Counted from the stretch's first letter, positions 33,591-43,041 are shown. The stretch: DNA of 64,000 nt from Streptomyces sp. AC555_RSS877 (GCF_019049245.1 NZ_JAGMUK010000221.1:124001-188000), one strand, 5' to 3'. The notes: generated from the letters alone by a model not told the origin. Translations and numbers: made by a program.

Positions 33591-35249
33591 TTACGGCGCG
33601 TCGATCAGGTCGTGCGGCGGCACGGTCACCGTGCGGGCGCCCGGCTCACCGGCCAGGACGACCTTGCGGAGCGCGACGTTGTTGTCGGTGTTCGTCTCCT
33701 GGAGCCGCTTCTCCGGGTTGGCGATCACCTGGATGTAGTACGTGCCGTTCGCCAGGTCGGTGATGTCGAAGGACTGCCCGGGACGGTACTGGGTGTACGT
33801 GTCGCCGGACCCCACGTCGAGGACCTCGCGGACGGAGATCGAGTTCTGCTCGCCGCAGGCGGTCGACAGATCGGTGTTGCGCGGGTGCCAGTTGGCATTC
33901 TTCACCGTGTAGTCGACGGCGTCGGTGTTGGCCAGGCAGAACGCCTCCTTGCCGCTGCGCACCTCCTTGGTCTGGTCCTCGCTCAGCAGCCGGTAGCTGG
34001 CGAAGTCGGTGAAGTGCCAGTGCTCGTGGCCGCTGCGCGGGTCCCACTCCATGGTGCCGGTGGGCGTGTACCCGACCTGCTTGCCGTCCGCGTCGTAGAA
34101 GTACTGGTACGCGTCCATCAGGTCCTTGCCGGGGCTGCGGAACCCGTCCACGACGAGCGGAGCGGGACCGGCGTTCCAGACGTTCGCGCTGAACGCGAGG
34201 TAGTCCTTGCCCGGCGCGTCCCCGTCCTCGCCGTCGGTGATGGCGATGTCCCACGCCGGCAGCGACCGCAGGTCCGGCTTGGGCACGCTCGCCGCGACGC
34301 CGGTCCGGCCGGTGGGCCGCTTGGCGTTGGGCGTGAGCGCGGGCGCGATGCGGGAGCCGTCGGTGTGGCCGGTGCCGTCGCCCAGGTGGTGGGCCGTACC
34401 GCGGTCTTCGAGGGCGTGGGAGAGGGCGGGGGCCGTGGGTGCGTCGGCGCCGCGGGGGCCGTAGTGGTGGGAGTCCGAGGCCGAGGCCTTGGCGTCGGTG
34501 TGGGCGCCGTGCCCGCCGTGGCGGGCGGAGGCCAGCCCTTCCCCTCCGCCACCACCCATGTCCCGCACCGTCACCTTGACGGTCGGCTGGTCGTCGGGGA
34601 TGTCGAACAGGTCGCGGTACTTCTTCGCGACCGACACCTTGGCCGTGTACTCGCCCGCCGGCAGATCCACCGGCTTGTCGTAGTCGACCGTGGTGGAGTT
34701 GGCCGCCCACCCCTTCTCCACACCCCACACCGAGCCCAGTGTCCACGGGTTGGTGGGGCAGCTCTCCGGATAGTGCGAGGTCGCGGGGGCGTCCGGACGG
34801 AGCCGACCGGAGGCGTTGTTCGGGCAGAAGGTCCCCTTGCTCGTCACCACCTCCTTGCCGGCCGCGTCGGTGATCGTCACGTCGAGGAAGCCCGTCAGCC
34901 CCGAGAAGTCCTTCACCAGCCCGGCGGGCAGGGTCTTGGTCCGCGTGCTCGTCCCGTCCCGCAGGATCTGCCGGGCGACGACCGGGTCCTTGTACGACTT
35001 CCGGGTCACCTTGAACTCAAGCGGCGCGTTGTCGACCGTGACGTACGTGCCGAGGTCGAGGAAGACGCCGGAATCCCACTCGTAGCGGTCGAGCGTCACG
35101 GAGTTCGACGCGGCTATCAGCTTCAGCTGCGGCTTGCCGGGGGTCGCCGCCGCCGCCTCCGCTCCGGTGCCGGGGACGGCTCCGGTTCCGGTGACGACAA
35201 CGGCGAGCGCGGCTCCGGCGGCGAGCGCGGAGCGCTTTAAGTGCTTCAT
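33591..35249 (-). CDS. Secreted lysyl-oxidase-like copper amine oxidase
   Basis: 552 residues. The signal peptide (LKRSALAAGAALAVVVTG...AEA) is followed by a beta-sandwich N-terminal half, a Gly/His-rich linker (MGGGGGEGLASARHGGHG), and a lysyl oxidase domain. Its copper site is GHEHWHFTDFASYRL, with three His. Bacterial members oxidise primary amines of lysine side chains or cell-surface polymers. It probably acts outside the cell. Confidence 0.85.
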   Translation of the reverse strand: MKHLKRSALAAGAALAVVVTGTGAVPGTGAEAAAATPGKPQLKLIAASNSVTLDRYEWDSGVFLDLGTYVTVDNAPLEFKVTRKSYKDPVVARQILRDGTSTRTKTLPAGLVKDFSGLTGFLDVTITDAAGKEVVTSKGTFCPNNASGRLRPDAPATSHYPESCPTNPWTLGSVWGVEKGWAANSTTVDYDKPVDLPAGEYTAKVSVAKKYRDLFDIPDDQPTVKVTVRDMGGGGGEGLASARHGGHGAHTDAKASASDSHHYGPRGADAPTAPALSHALEDRGTAHHLGDGTGHTDGSRIAPALTPNAKRPTGRTGVAASVPKPDLRSLPAWDIAITDGEDGDAPGKDYLAFSANVWNAGPAPLVVDGFRSPGKDLMDAYQYFYDADGKQVGYTPTGTMEWDPRSGHEHWHFTDFASYRLLSEDQTKEVRSGKEAFCLANTDAVDYTVKNANWHPRNTDLSTACGEQNSISVREVLDVGSGDTYTQYRPGQSFDITDLANGTYYIQVIANPEKRLQETNTDNNVALRKVVLAGEPGARTVTVPPHDLIDAP

Positions 35250-35459
35250 CGGTACGAGTTCTCCCAGGGTGCGTTCTCGATCAAGCCTGTGATCAGCCTG
35301 TGAGACCTGTGGGAGCCGTGCCGGGGTTGCTCGGTGAGAACGAAATCAAGTGGAGTGCCGCGAAGTGACGCGAACTAGGCGCCGAAGTGGCCGAGTTCGA
35401 TGTCGATGCCGAACCCGATGCCGTGGCCGCCGGCTCCGCGTCCGGTGCGGCTCCCCCGC

Positions 35460-35723
35460 CTACTCCCCCGCCTGTGCCCTCCCAGGCGTCCGGGCCCTCC
35501 AGTGAGCCATGCCTTCCGCCCCGAAGCCGGCCACTACGAGCATGCCCGCCAGCCACAGGAGGGACGGCCTCTGCCCCTGCAGGCCGGCAAGCAGCGCCGC
35601 CACGCCGAAGGAAGGCAGAAGGACCGCCACAGCGGTCCACCACCGACCCCTGCGGGCTTGGACGACGGCGGAAGCCGAGGCGAGCACGATGAGCAAGACG
35701 GTCACTGCCACTGGTATCGGCAC
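35460..35723 (-). CDS. Small membrane protein, hypothetical
   Basis: 87 residues if it starts at the GTG at 35723; a GTG at 35756 would add MGGEGRRQTAT, which overlaps the G/A-rich stretch that could be the ribosome-binding site. Three hydrophobic segments are seen (PVAVTVLLIVLASASAVV, WWTAVAVLLPSFGVAALLAGL, LLWLAGMLVVAGFGAEG). No family recognised. Start uncertain. Confidence 0.5.
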   Translation of the reverse strand: MPIPVAVTVLLIVLASASAVVQARRGRWWTAVAVLLPSFGVAALLAGLQGQRPSLLWLAGMLVVAGFGAEGMAHWRARTPGRAQAGE

Positions 35724-35816
35724 GGTGGCAGTCTGCCGTCTTCCTTCTCCGCCCACACCGAAGTCGGGTCGCTCGGTCGGCGCGCTCGTCGAATTCGTGT
35801 GGCCTGGGACACATAT

Positions 35817-35838
35817 TTATCGCCCATATGGGCGATAA
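35817..35838. promoter_or_regulatory. 22-bp perfect palindrome over the DUF6479 promoter
   Basis: TTATCGCCCAT and ATGGGCGATAA form a perfect inverted repeat without spacer. GATAAT (35834-35839) in its right arm is a good -10 box placed so that transcription would start at about the ATG at 35847. A dimeric repressor or activator must bind there. Confidence 0.6.
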
Positions 35839-35846
35839 TCGGAAGC

Positions 35847-36218
35847 ATGAGTACCGCAACGTTTGTCCTTGCGGCCACGTCGGGCGACGTGCTCAACGTG
35901 ATCGCCGCTTTCGCCGGTGGCCTGTTCATCGCCGGTGCGCTGGTGTGGGCCGTGCAGTTCGGGATGCGGGTCCAGGACCGGGAATCGCCCCGGCCCCGGC
36001 CCGAGGAGCAGGCGCATCTCCCCGCGACCGGACCGGTCCGCGAGATGCGGGAGATGCGGGAGCCGGACGAGATGCCGATGCCCGGGGACAGCCGGGAACG
36101 GCTCATGCCGTATCAGCTCCATCCCGCCGCGTCCCGGCGGGGCAAGGACCAGCGCCGAAAGCGCTGGCTGCCCGGTTCCAGCGGTTCCTTCGGCGGCGGC
36201 GGCCTCGGGCACGTGTGA
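35847..36218 (+). CDS. DUF6479 family membrane protein
   Basis: 123 residues. One N-terminal span (GDVLNVIAAFAGGLFIAGALVWAVQFG) and a cytoplasmic tail with PRPRPEEQAHLPATGPVREMRE, REPDEMP and a Gly-rich end (GSSGSFGGGG). This is the DUF6479 pattern, widespread in Streptomyces, often with several copies per genome. Because only a few bases separate the likely start of transcription from ATG, the mRNA is probably leaderless. Function unknown. Confidence 0.8.
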   Translation: MSTATFVLAATSGDVLNVIAAFAGGLFIAGALVWAVQFGMRVQDRESPRPRPEEQAHLPATGPVREMREMREPDEMPMPGDSRERLMPYQLHPAASRRGKDQRRKRWLPGSSGSFGGGGLGHV

Positions 36219-36246
36219 CCGACGGCCGGGTGGGACCGGCCGTCGG
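36219..36246 (+). terminator. Intrinsic hairpin
   Basis: CCGACGGCCGG/CCGGCCGTCGG, 6-nt loop, directly after the DUF6479 stop. Further GGCCGGGTGGGAC-like repeats follow to 36300. Confidence 0.75.
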
Positions 36247-36300
36247 CTGGGACGGACACCGGCCGCCGGGTGGGACGGCCGCCGGGTGGAGCCGGCCGGA

Positions 36301-36822
36301 CTAGGCGTTGCCGCGCGCCGAGGAGGCGGGCCGGTACACAGCCAGCGCCCAGATCACGAAGACGTTGACGGCGATCATGACGATCGACCAGACCGGCGAG
36401 TACGGCAGGAACAGGAACTGGGCGACCATGTGCAGGGACGCCAGGAAGATGCCGGTCATGCGTGCCCAGGCGGCGCCCTTGAGGATTCCCGCGCCGGTGA
36501 GCGCGACCACGGCGCCGAGGACGATCAGGATCACGCCCCAGCCCGTGAGGTTGATCTTGTAGACGTAGTCGCCGAGATTGGCCCACACGTCGTCCTCGGC
36601 GAGCGCGGAGATGCCCTGGAAGATCGCCAGGATGCCGTTCACCAGCATCAGGACGCCGGCGAAGACCACGCCGCCCGTGGCCCAGCCCGTCCCGGCCGAC
36701 TGGCCGGCGGGCATGCCCGTCGACCGCTGGGTGTCGTCCCAGGCGGGCTGCTGACGCTGCGCTCCTGTCGACTGCTGCCCTCCGCCGGTCGGCGGCTGCG
36801 TCGCGTGCGGTTGCTGGCTCAT
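36301..36822 (-). CDS. DUF7144 family membrane protein
   Basis: 173 residues. After a Gln/Thr-rich cytoplasmic tail of 45 residues, four membrane spans follow (GGVVFAGVLMLVNGILAIFQG, GWGVILIVLGAVVALTGAGI, ARMTGIFLASLHMVAQFLF, WSIVMIAVNVFVIWALAVY). The loop DVWANLGDYVYKINLTGWG is conserved in this actinobacterial family. Function unknown. Confidence 0.82.
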   Translation of the reverse strand: MSQQPHATQPPTGGGQQSTGAQRQQPAWDDTQRSTGMPAGQSAGTGWATGGVVFAGVLMLVNGILAIFQGISALAEDDVWANLGDYVYKINLTGWGVILIVLGAVVALTGAGILKGAAWARMTGIFLASLHMVAQFLFLPYSPVWSIVMIAVNVFVIWALAVYRPASSARGNA

Positions 36823-37040
36823 GGGCGGGTCCCGTTTCTTCCGAGTCTGCGAATGCTTCGAGTCCTACGACCCTTCGACGATCGGGCGGTACGGAGTGCG
36901 CCGCCAGGGGAGCGGGCCATCCGGGTGACCTGCGGCACGCACGGGCCGTGCGGCATGCGGGGGGTTCGTGCGGCATGTGGGGCCCCACGAGGCGCCGGCC
37001 CGCAGGACCGTGACGCACACCGCGACGACAAGGCAGGGCG

Positions 37041-38165
37041 ATGAGCGAGACACCGGTTGCCTTCACCGAGCACGACTACGAAGACCGTATGGTCCGGGCC
37101 GCCCGGGACGCGGCCGACGCCGGACTCTCGGGGCTGCTCGTCACGCCCGGCCCCGACCTGGTCCGGCTGTGCGGCTACCGGCCCACCGCGCTCACCGAAC
37201 GCCTCACCCTGCTGGTGCTGGTGCCCGAGTCGGAACCCCGGCTACTGGTGCCGGCGCCACAACGCCCGGACGCGGAGGCGGCCCCGGGCGCGGGCGCCCT
37301 GCGGGTGTCTCAGTGGCGCGACGGCCAGGACCCGTACGCGGCGGCGGCCGGACTGCTGCGACCGAACGGCCACTACGGCGTCTCCGACGCCACCTGGGCC
37401 CTGCACCTCCTCGGCCTCCAGGAGGCGCTGCCCCTCACCACGTACCGGGCGCTGAGCATGTCGCTGCCGATGCTGCGGGCGGTCAAGGACGACCACGAGC
37501 TGGCGCGGCTCGCGGCGGCCGGTGCGGCGGCGGACGCGGCGTACGAGGAGATCCTCGCCGTACGTTTCGCCGGGCGCCGGGAGACCGACGTGGCCGGCGA
37601 CCTCGCCCGCCTGCTGCTCGCGCACGGCCACGGCCAGGTCGACTTCACCGTGGTCGGCTCCGGGCCCAACGGGGCCGACCCACACCACGAGGCCGGCGAA
37701 CGCATCATCGAGAACGGCGACATGGTGGTCCTGGACTTCGGAGGCCTGAAGGACGGGTACGGCTCGGACACCACGCGGACCGTGCACGTGGGCGAGCCCA
37801 CGGACGAGGAACGCGCGGTGCACGACATCGTGCGCCGGGCCCAGCAGGCCGCCTTCGAGGCCGTACGGCCGGGCGTGCCGTGCGCGGAGATCGACAAGGC
37901 GGCCCGCACGGTGATCGAGGACGCCGGGTACGGCGCTTACGTCGTCCAGCGCACCGGCCACGGCATCGGCGTCACCACGCACGAGCCGCCGTACCTCGTG
38001 GCGGGCGAACTGCGGCCGCTGGTACCCGGGATGTGTTTCTCCATCGAGCCCGGCATCTATCTGCCCGGCCGCTTCGGCGTCCGTATCGAGGACATCGTCA
38101 CGTGCACGGAGACGGGCGGGCGGCGGTTGAACAGCACCCCGCACGAGATGGCCGTGGTGAGCTGA
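37041..38165 (+). CDS. M24 family Xaa-Pro peptidase
   Basis: 374 residues. The N-terminal creatinase-like domain (about 1-150) is followed by the pita-bread domain with all five metal ligands: DFGG (Asp about 232), DTTR (about 243), GHGIG (His about 309), SIEPG (Glu about 335) and RIED (about 349). It removes N-terminal residues before proline or cleaves X-Pro dipeptides, with two Mn or Co. Cytoplasmic, no signal. Confidence 0.93.
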   Translation: MSETPVAFTEHDYEDRMVRAARDAADAGLSGLLVTPGPDLVRLCGYRPTALTERLTLLVLVPESEPRLLVPAPQRPDAEAAPGAGALRVSQWRDGQDPYAAAAGLLRPNGHYGVSDATWALHLLGLQEALPLTTYRALSMSLPMLRAVKDDHELARLAAAGAAADAAYEEILAVRFAGRRETDVAGDLARLLLAHGHGQVDFTVVGSGPNGADPHHEAGERIIENGDMVVLDFGGLKDGYGSDTTRTVHVGEPTDEERAVHDIVRRAQQAAFEAVRPGVPCAEIDKAARTVIEDAGYGAYVVQRTGHGIGVTTHEPPYLVAGELRPLVPGMCFSIEPGIYLPGRFGVRIEDIVTCTETGGRRLNSTPHEMAVVS

Positions 38166-38199
38166 CCGCCTCGGCCCGACCGCCTCGGTCCCGACCGCG

Positions 38200-38955
38200 T
38201 CAGTCCCGACCGGCCGGTCCCACCGTGATGGTGATCTGCTCGCTCGTCGCGCCGACCCCGTTCAGCGTCGCCGTCGCCTGGAGCCGGCCCGAGCCCGCCG
38301 GGAGCGCGGTGCCCGGCACGCAGGACCACGTGCCGTCGGCCGCCGCGGTCGTCGCGCAGACCTCGTTCTCGAGGGCGTCGCGCACGGTGACCTGGGCTCC
38401 GGGGTACGCCGTACCGGCCACCTCCGGCCGCTCCGTCAACGGCACCCCGGACTCGGGACGCGTCAGCGTCGGTCCCGGCAGGCCGACGGTCACCTCGCAG
38501 GTGCCCCGCTCCTTCACCGCACCCCGCGCGTCCGTGAGCCGCAGCACGCACCCGCGAAGCCGCGTCCCCGGCACGGCGTCCGAGGCCACCGCCAGGACGA
38601 AGGGGAAGGCCGCCGGAACGCCTGGCACCCCCTCGTCTTCCACGAAGGTGTACGACCCTCCGCTCCCCCCGGACATCACCGCCCCCCGATAGCCGCGCCC
38701 GGCGAACGGCACGCCCGTGACCTTGCTGCCCCCGGGAGCCGTCAGCGTCAGAGCGGACCCGACCGCCGGCGCCGCCTGCGCATATCCCGCGACCTGGACA
38801 ACGCCCTCCCGCCCGGGGGCGATGGTGACGGCCCCCGTCAGCTCGCGCCCGGGTGCGGCGGCGGCGGCCTGCGGCGGCGGCCCGGACACGGTCATCGTGC
38901 CCACCACCGCGATCCCCGCCAGTGCGACCCCCGTTGCCCTTCTCGGCCCGTTCAT
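38200..38955 (-). CDS. Secreted Ig-like protein, hypothetical
   Basis: 251 residues from the ATG at 38955. The signal peptide (ATGVALAGIAVVGTMTVSG...AAAA) is followed by beta-rich segments; the C-terminal half, GVPLTERPEVAGTAYPGAQVTVRDALENEVCATTAAADGTWSC, has the pattern of bacterial Ig-like (BIg) domains with a probable disulfide. No catalytic signature. Confidence 0.72.
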   Translation of the reverse strand: MNGPRRATGVALAGIAVVGTMTVSGPPPQAAAAAPGRELTGAVTIAPGREGVVQVAGYAQAAPAVGSALTLTAPGGSKVTGVPFAGRGYRGAVMSGGSGGSYTFVEDEGVPGVPAAFPFVLAVASDAVPGTRLRGCVLRLTDARGAVKERGTCEVTVGLPGPTLTRPESGVPLTERPEVAGTAYPGAQVTVRDALENEVCATTAAADGTWSCVPGTALPAGSGRLQATATLNGVGATSEQITITVGPAGRD

Positions 38956-39197
38956 CGTCGGCACCGCTCCTTACCGGGCGTACCAGCCCTCGATGCGTGC
39001 GATTCTCGCGGCTGGCTTCCGCAGGTGGCATGCGCTGTGCGGCCGTATGGGCGAGGTGTCGCCGGTGGGCCGCCCGCTTCGGCGAGGAAGAAACGGGGCG
39101 GATTCTTTACCAAATCAAAAGGTTTCTCGGGCATCCTCGTCCGTACTTCTGTACGTCCGACCCGCCATGGCGGGCCCCCGACCGGGCAGGAGACACG

Positions 39198-39923
39198 GTG
39201 CGCTTTTCGCGGAACACGATGGGAACGCTTTTCGTCGGCGGTGCTCTCACCCTGACCTTGGGTGCGTTGGCCTATCCCTCGATGCTTGGTCTCGACACCG
39301 TCTCCAGCGCGCAGGACAGAGTGATCGCCCAGACGCAGTGGGGGCCGTTGACCGAGCAGGACCGTGCCTTCGTGGTCTCTGTGCGCGCGGCAGGGCTGTG
39401 GGAGTATCCGCTCGGGCAGATCGGCCTGAAGAAGGGGACGGCCCCGGAGGTCAAGACCGCGTCCGAGCACCTCGTCGACGGACACGGGGCACTGGACGCC
39501 AGTTGCCGCAAGATCGCCCCGTTGCTGAACATCACCCTGCCGAACGTGGCGAGCCCGCAGCAGGTCGCGTTCGTGAACCAGATCGACTCCTCGCCGACCG
39601 GCAACGCGTTCGACTCGAACTTCGCGAACATCCTGCGGATCACACACGGTTCGATCTTCAACACCATCGCGAAGATCCGCTCCACTACCAAGAACTCGCT
39701 GATACGGCAGCTGGCCGACCAGGCCAACAACACCGTCCTGGACCACATCACGGTCATGGAGAAGACCGGCCTGGTCAACTTCGATCAGGCCCTCTTCCAG
39801 CAGACCACCCCGCCGAAGCTGCCCCAGAGCGACATGACTCCGCCGCCGCCGCAGCCCGGTGAGCCGATGGTCGTCCTGACCCCTCCGCCGACCGCGACCG
39901 CGACGCCGACCATCACCCCCTGA
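39198..39923 (+). CDS. Secreted DUF4142 protein
   Basis: 241 residues from a GTG at 39198, with GCAGGAGAC before it. After the N-terminal signal-anchor (TLFVGGALTLTLGALAYP) there is a DUF4142 domain (LTEQDRAFVVSVRAAGLWEYPLGQIGLKKG.APEVKTASEHLVDGH), which is a ferritin-like helical bundle. A Pro-rich tail (TPPPPQPGEP, PPPTATATPTITP) ends the chain. Family function is unknown; it is extracytoplasmic. Confidence 0.85.
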   Translation: MRFSRNTMGTLFVGGALTLTLGALAYPSMLGLDTVSSAQDRVIAQTQWGPLTEQDRAFVVSVRAAGLWEYPLGQIGLKKGTAPEVKTASEHLVDGHGALDASCRKIAPLLNITLPNVASPQQVAFVNQIDSSPTGNAFDSNFANILRITHGSIFNTIAKIRSTTKNSLIRQLADQANNTVLDHITVMEKTGLVNFDQALFQQTTPPKLPQSDMTPPPPQPGEPMVVLTPPPTATATPTITP

Positions 39924-39947
39924 GTCCGTCGGCTGGGTGGCCGGTCC

Positions 39948-41627
39948 CTAGGGAGCGAGCCAGACGGTCGTGTCCGGGCCGAGCCGGCCGTCCTCGAACG
40001 GGCGGCTCGCGAGCAGCACTTCGCCCGGCGGCAGTGGTACGGCCGTGCCCGACAGGTTGGTGACACACCGCCAGCCGTCGCTGCGGGTGAAGTCCAGCAC
40101 GCCGTCCGGACTGTCGGCCGTCCAGGTCAGCGTCTCGCCCTCCAGCAGCTTGCGGCGCAGCCTGAGGGCCCTGCGGTAGAGCTCCAGGGTCGAGCCCTCG
40201 ACCCCGTCCTGCGCCTCGACGGCGTAGGACGCGAAGCTCTCCGGCTGCGGCAGCCAGGCACCGCCCGCGCCGAAGCCGTACGACGGTCCCGTGCTCGTCC
40301 ACGGCAGCGGCACCCGGCACCCGTCCCTGCCCTTGCGGACGCGTCCCGTCTGTTCCCAGATCGGGTCCTGGAGGACCTCGAAGGGCAGGTCGGCGACCTC
40401 GGGCAGGCCGAGTTCCTCGCCCTGGTAGACGTATGAGGACCCCGGCAGCGCCAGCATCAGGAGCGTGGCGGCGCGGGCTCGCCGCAGGCCCTCGGCCGGG
40501 TCGACGGCGGGGGCGTGACCGCCGGACAGCAGCCAGGCGTTGTCGTCGGTGCCGGGCGGGAGCATCAGGCGGGAGGCGTGCCGCACCACGTCGTGGTTGG
40601 ACAGCACCCAGGTGGCGGAGGCGCCGGCCTCCGACGCGGTGGCCAGCGAGTCGGTGATGACCTGGCGCAGCTCGGCGGCGTCCCAGCCGGCCTTCAGGTA
40701 CTCGAAGTTGAAGGCCTGGCCGAGCTCGTCGGGGCGGGCGTACCGCACGCGCCGGGCGCCCTGGACCCAGGCCTCGGCGACGGCCATGCGGGGCGGGCGG
40801 TAGGCGTCCAGGATCTTGCGCCAGTCGCGGTAGATCTCGTGGACCTCGTCGCGGTCGAAGAAGGGATGGGTGCCGGGCGGGAACCGGGGCAGCGCCTCCT
40901 CGCTGCTGAGCTCGGGGGCGCCGAGGTCGCGCAGCGGTTCCTCCAGGTCCTTGGCGAGGGCATGGGCGACGTCGACGCGGAAACCGTCGACCCCTCGGTC
41001 CGACCAGAAGCGCAGGGTGGTGCGGAAGTCGGCGCGGACCTCCTCGTTGTCCCAGTTCAGGTCGGGCTGTTCCGGGGCGAACAGGTGCAGGTACCACTGG
41101 CCGTCCGGCACCCGTTTCCAGGCGCTGCCGCCGAAGACGGACTGCCAGTCGGTGGGCGGGAGTTCGCCGTGGCTGCCACGGCCGTCGCGGAAGACATAGC
41201 GGTCGCGGGCGGACGAGCCGGGAGCGGCGGCGAGGGCTTCCCGGAACCAGGCGTGCCGGTGGGAGGTGTGGTTGGGGACGAGGTCGACGATCACCTTGAG
41301 GCCGAGGCGGTGGGCCTCGGCGGCCAGCGCGTCGAAGTCGTCGAGGCTGCCCAGGCGGGGGTCGACGTCGCGGTGGTCGGCGACGTCGTAGCCGCCGTCG
41401 GCGAGTTCGGAGGGGTAGAAGGGGCTGAGCCACAGGGCGTCGACGCCCAGTGCGGCGAGGTGGTTCAGGCGCCGGGTGATCCCGCGCAGGTCACCGAGCC
41501 CGTCGCCGTCGGCGTCGGCGAAGCTGCGGGGGTAGACCTGGTAGACGACGGCCTGCCGCCACCAGTCGGGGTTCCTGGAGGAGAGGTCGGGAAGGTGGAG
41601 TCGGTGCTCGGGGTTCGCGTCGGTCAC
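39948..41627 (-). CDS. GH13 alpha-glucosidase/oligo-glucosidase
   Basis: 559 residues from a GTG at 41627 (GGAGAA upstream). The (beta/alpha)8 barrel carries YQVYPRSFADADGDGIGD-like YPRSF...GDGLGDL, nucleophile Asp in GFRVDVAHAL, acid/base Glu in AVAEAW, and the transition-state Asp in LSNHD. It hydrolyses short alpha-glucans (alpha-1,4 or 1,6) in the cytoplasm. A partner ABC transporter or LacI regulator is not in this window. Confidence 0.93.
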   Translation of the reverse strand: MTDANPEHRLHLPDLSSRNPDWWRQAVVYQVYPRSFADADGDGLGDLRGITRRLNHLAALGVDALWLSPFYPSELADGGYDVADHRDVDPRLGSLDDFDALAAEAHRLGLKVIVDLVPNHTSHRHAWFREALAAAPGSSARDRYVFRDGRGSHGELPPTDWQSVFGGSAWKRVPDGQWYLHLFAPEQPDLNWDNEEVRADFRTTLRFWSDRGVDGFRVDVAHALAKDLEEPLRDLGAPELSSEEALPRFPPGTHPFFDRDEVHEIYRDWRKILDAYRPPRMAVAEAWVQGARRVRYARPDELGQAFNFEYLKAGWDAAELRQVITDSLATASEAGASATWVLSNHDVVRHASRLMLPPGTDDNAWLLSGGHAPAVDPAEGLRRARAATLLMLALPGSSYVYQGEELGLPEVADLPFEVLQDPIWEQTGRVRKGRDGCRVPLPWTSTGPSYGFGAGGAWLPQPESFASYAVEAQDGVEGSTLELYRRALRLRRKLLEGETLTWTADSPDGVLDFTRSDGWRCVTNLSGTAVPLPPGEVLLASRPFEDGRLGPDTTVWLAP

Positions 41628-41913
41628 GCGGCGTTCTCCCTCGTGGCGGTCGTGACGGTGGGCAACGGCACTCAGGTACCTGTCCACATTGTCGGGAAAG
41701 CGAACTCGAACGCCGTCCGGAGCGGTTCATTCCCTGTGTGTCGGAATTGTGAGGGAGCCCTGAACTCCCTCTGCATATCCGCAGGTTGACAGCGTTCCGC
41801 TGAGAGATCCACGATGTGCGAACACTGTGGCGCAAGTGACCAATGAGCCCAGTGTTTCTCAGAGCTGCTGCAAAGCACTTCACCACCCCTCACACACATC
41901 CGATGGGATCCGC

Positions 41914-42858
41914 ATGTCGACAGTCAGACGTGTCACCGCGCGCCGCCTGCTGGGGACGGGCGCCGCGGCGCTCGTCCTTTGTTCCGCCTCCGTCGCCGCC
42001 GCTTCCGGCGCCTGGGCCACCGGCACGCCCGGTGGCGACGGCTGGAATTCCGGCGGCACCTACAAGCCCGGCACCGGCGCGGGCACGGAGACCGGGACCG
42101 ACCGCTGCCAGTTCTCGCTGGACGGCACGAGCTTCTACGACTCGGTCAAGGTCGACGACCAGAACCTCAAGCCGACGGACGACGGCAAGGTCCACATCAA
42201 GGTCCGCACGGCCGGCGACGCCAGCACCTGCACGGCCTCCCTGGCCTCCTACCTCGCCCACGGCGCCACCTTCGGCACCTCCGGCGAGCAGGTCTTCGTC
42301 GACTTCGACACGGTGACCGTCAAGCCGGGCCAGACCGACACCCTCGACATCGCGGTGCCGGACGCGGGCTGCTTCGCGCAGATAGACCTCTACCGCGGCG
42401 CGGTCAAGTTCGACGGCGTCCTCGACGCCGATGACGGCTTCGTCCACGGCGACCTGCCCAAGGGTCCGGACCGCCCGGTCATCAAGGACAAGCTGATCGC
42501 TGCCTGGAACGGCGGCACGAAGGACTGCACGACGGCTCCGTCCGAGCCGCCGGCCACCCCGACGCCGACCCCGTCGACCCCGGAGGCCACCGAGCCGTCG
42601 AAGCCGGCGGAGGAGACGACTCCCCCGGCGACGGAGCCCCCCGCCGGGTCCCCCTCTCCGTCCACCGAGGCCCCGAGCCCGTCGGCCTCCGAGTCCACCA
42701 CCGTTCCCGCCGCCACCCCGAACGGCGGTGGCGACAACCTCGCGGAGACCGGTGGCAGCAGCGCGACCGGACCGATCGCCATCGGCGCGGCGGTGCTTCT
42801 CGCGGGCGGTGCGGGCATCGTGCTGGCGACGCGGCGTCGCAAGGCGGCTCGCTCGTAA
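41914..42858 (+). CDS. LAETG-anchored cell-surface protein (sortase substrate)
   Basis: 314 residues from the ATG at 41914. The signal peptide has an Arg-rich start (TVRRVTARRLLGTGAAALV). The mature chain has a beta-sandwich domain (FSLDGTSFYDSVKVDDQNLKPT...) then a long Pro/Thr/Ser stalk. The C-terminus has LAETG (about 276-280), a membrane span (PIAIGAAVLLAGGAGIVLA) and RRRKAARS. LAxTG is the motif that class E sortases of Streptomyces use to link proteins to peptidoglycan. Confidence 0.92.
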   Translation: MSTVRRVTARRLLGTGAAALVLCSASVAAASGAWATGTPGGDGWNSGGTYKPGTGAGTETGTDRCQFSLDGTSFYDSVKVDDQNLKPTDDGKVHIKVRTAGDASTCTASLASYLAHGATFGTSGEQVFVDFDTVTVKPGQTDTLDIAVPDAGCFAQIDLYRGAVKFDGVLDADDGFVHGDLPKGPDRPVIKDKLIAAWNGGTKDCTTAPSEPPATPTPTPSTPEATEPSKPAEETTPPATEPPAGSPSPSTEAPSPSASESTTVPAATPNGGGDNLAETGGSSATGPIAIGAAVLLAGGAGIVLATRRRKAARS

Positions 42859-42971
42859 TCAAGCGCAGTTGGTGTGGTCGGCCGCCGGTCGGGCTGTTTC
42901 AGCCCGGCCGGCGTTCGGGCTTCGGGCTGAGGACACGGGATTCGCCCCCGCCGCCCCTTCCCGTCCCGTCC

Positions 42972-43041
42972 CTGGGGGCTGCGCCCCCAGACCCCCGCTT
43001 TCGGCCCGAAGGGCCTCGTCCTCAAACGCCGGACGGGCTGG
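42972..43041. repeat. Dispersed Streptomyces repeat with two hairpins
   Basis: CTGGGGGC-TGC-GCCCCCAG (42972-42990), then GGCCCGAAGGGCC, then the complement of CAGCCCGTCCGGCGTTTGAG. This composite is recurrent between Streptomyces genes and probably acts as a terminator. Here it carries the end of the ArsR gene (SSPSGV and TGA at 43022-43024). Confidence 0.7.

Noticed and set aside
35379..35460. Minus-strand peptide ending GHGIGFGIDIELGHFGA
   Set aside because: Looks protein-like but is preceded by low-complexity Arg/Gly codons without a start; kept out as unsupported.
38166..38199. 15-bp imperfect tandem units (CCGCCTCGGTCCCGA-like)
   Set aside because: Only three degenerate copies in a short gap; no sign of function.
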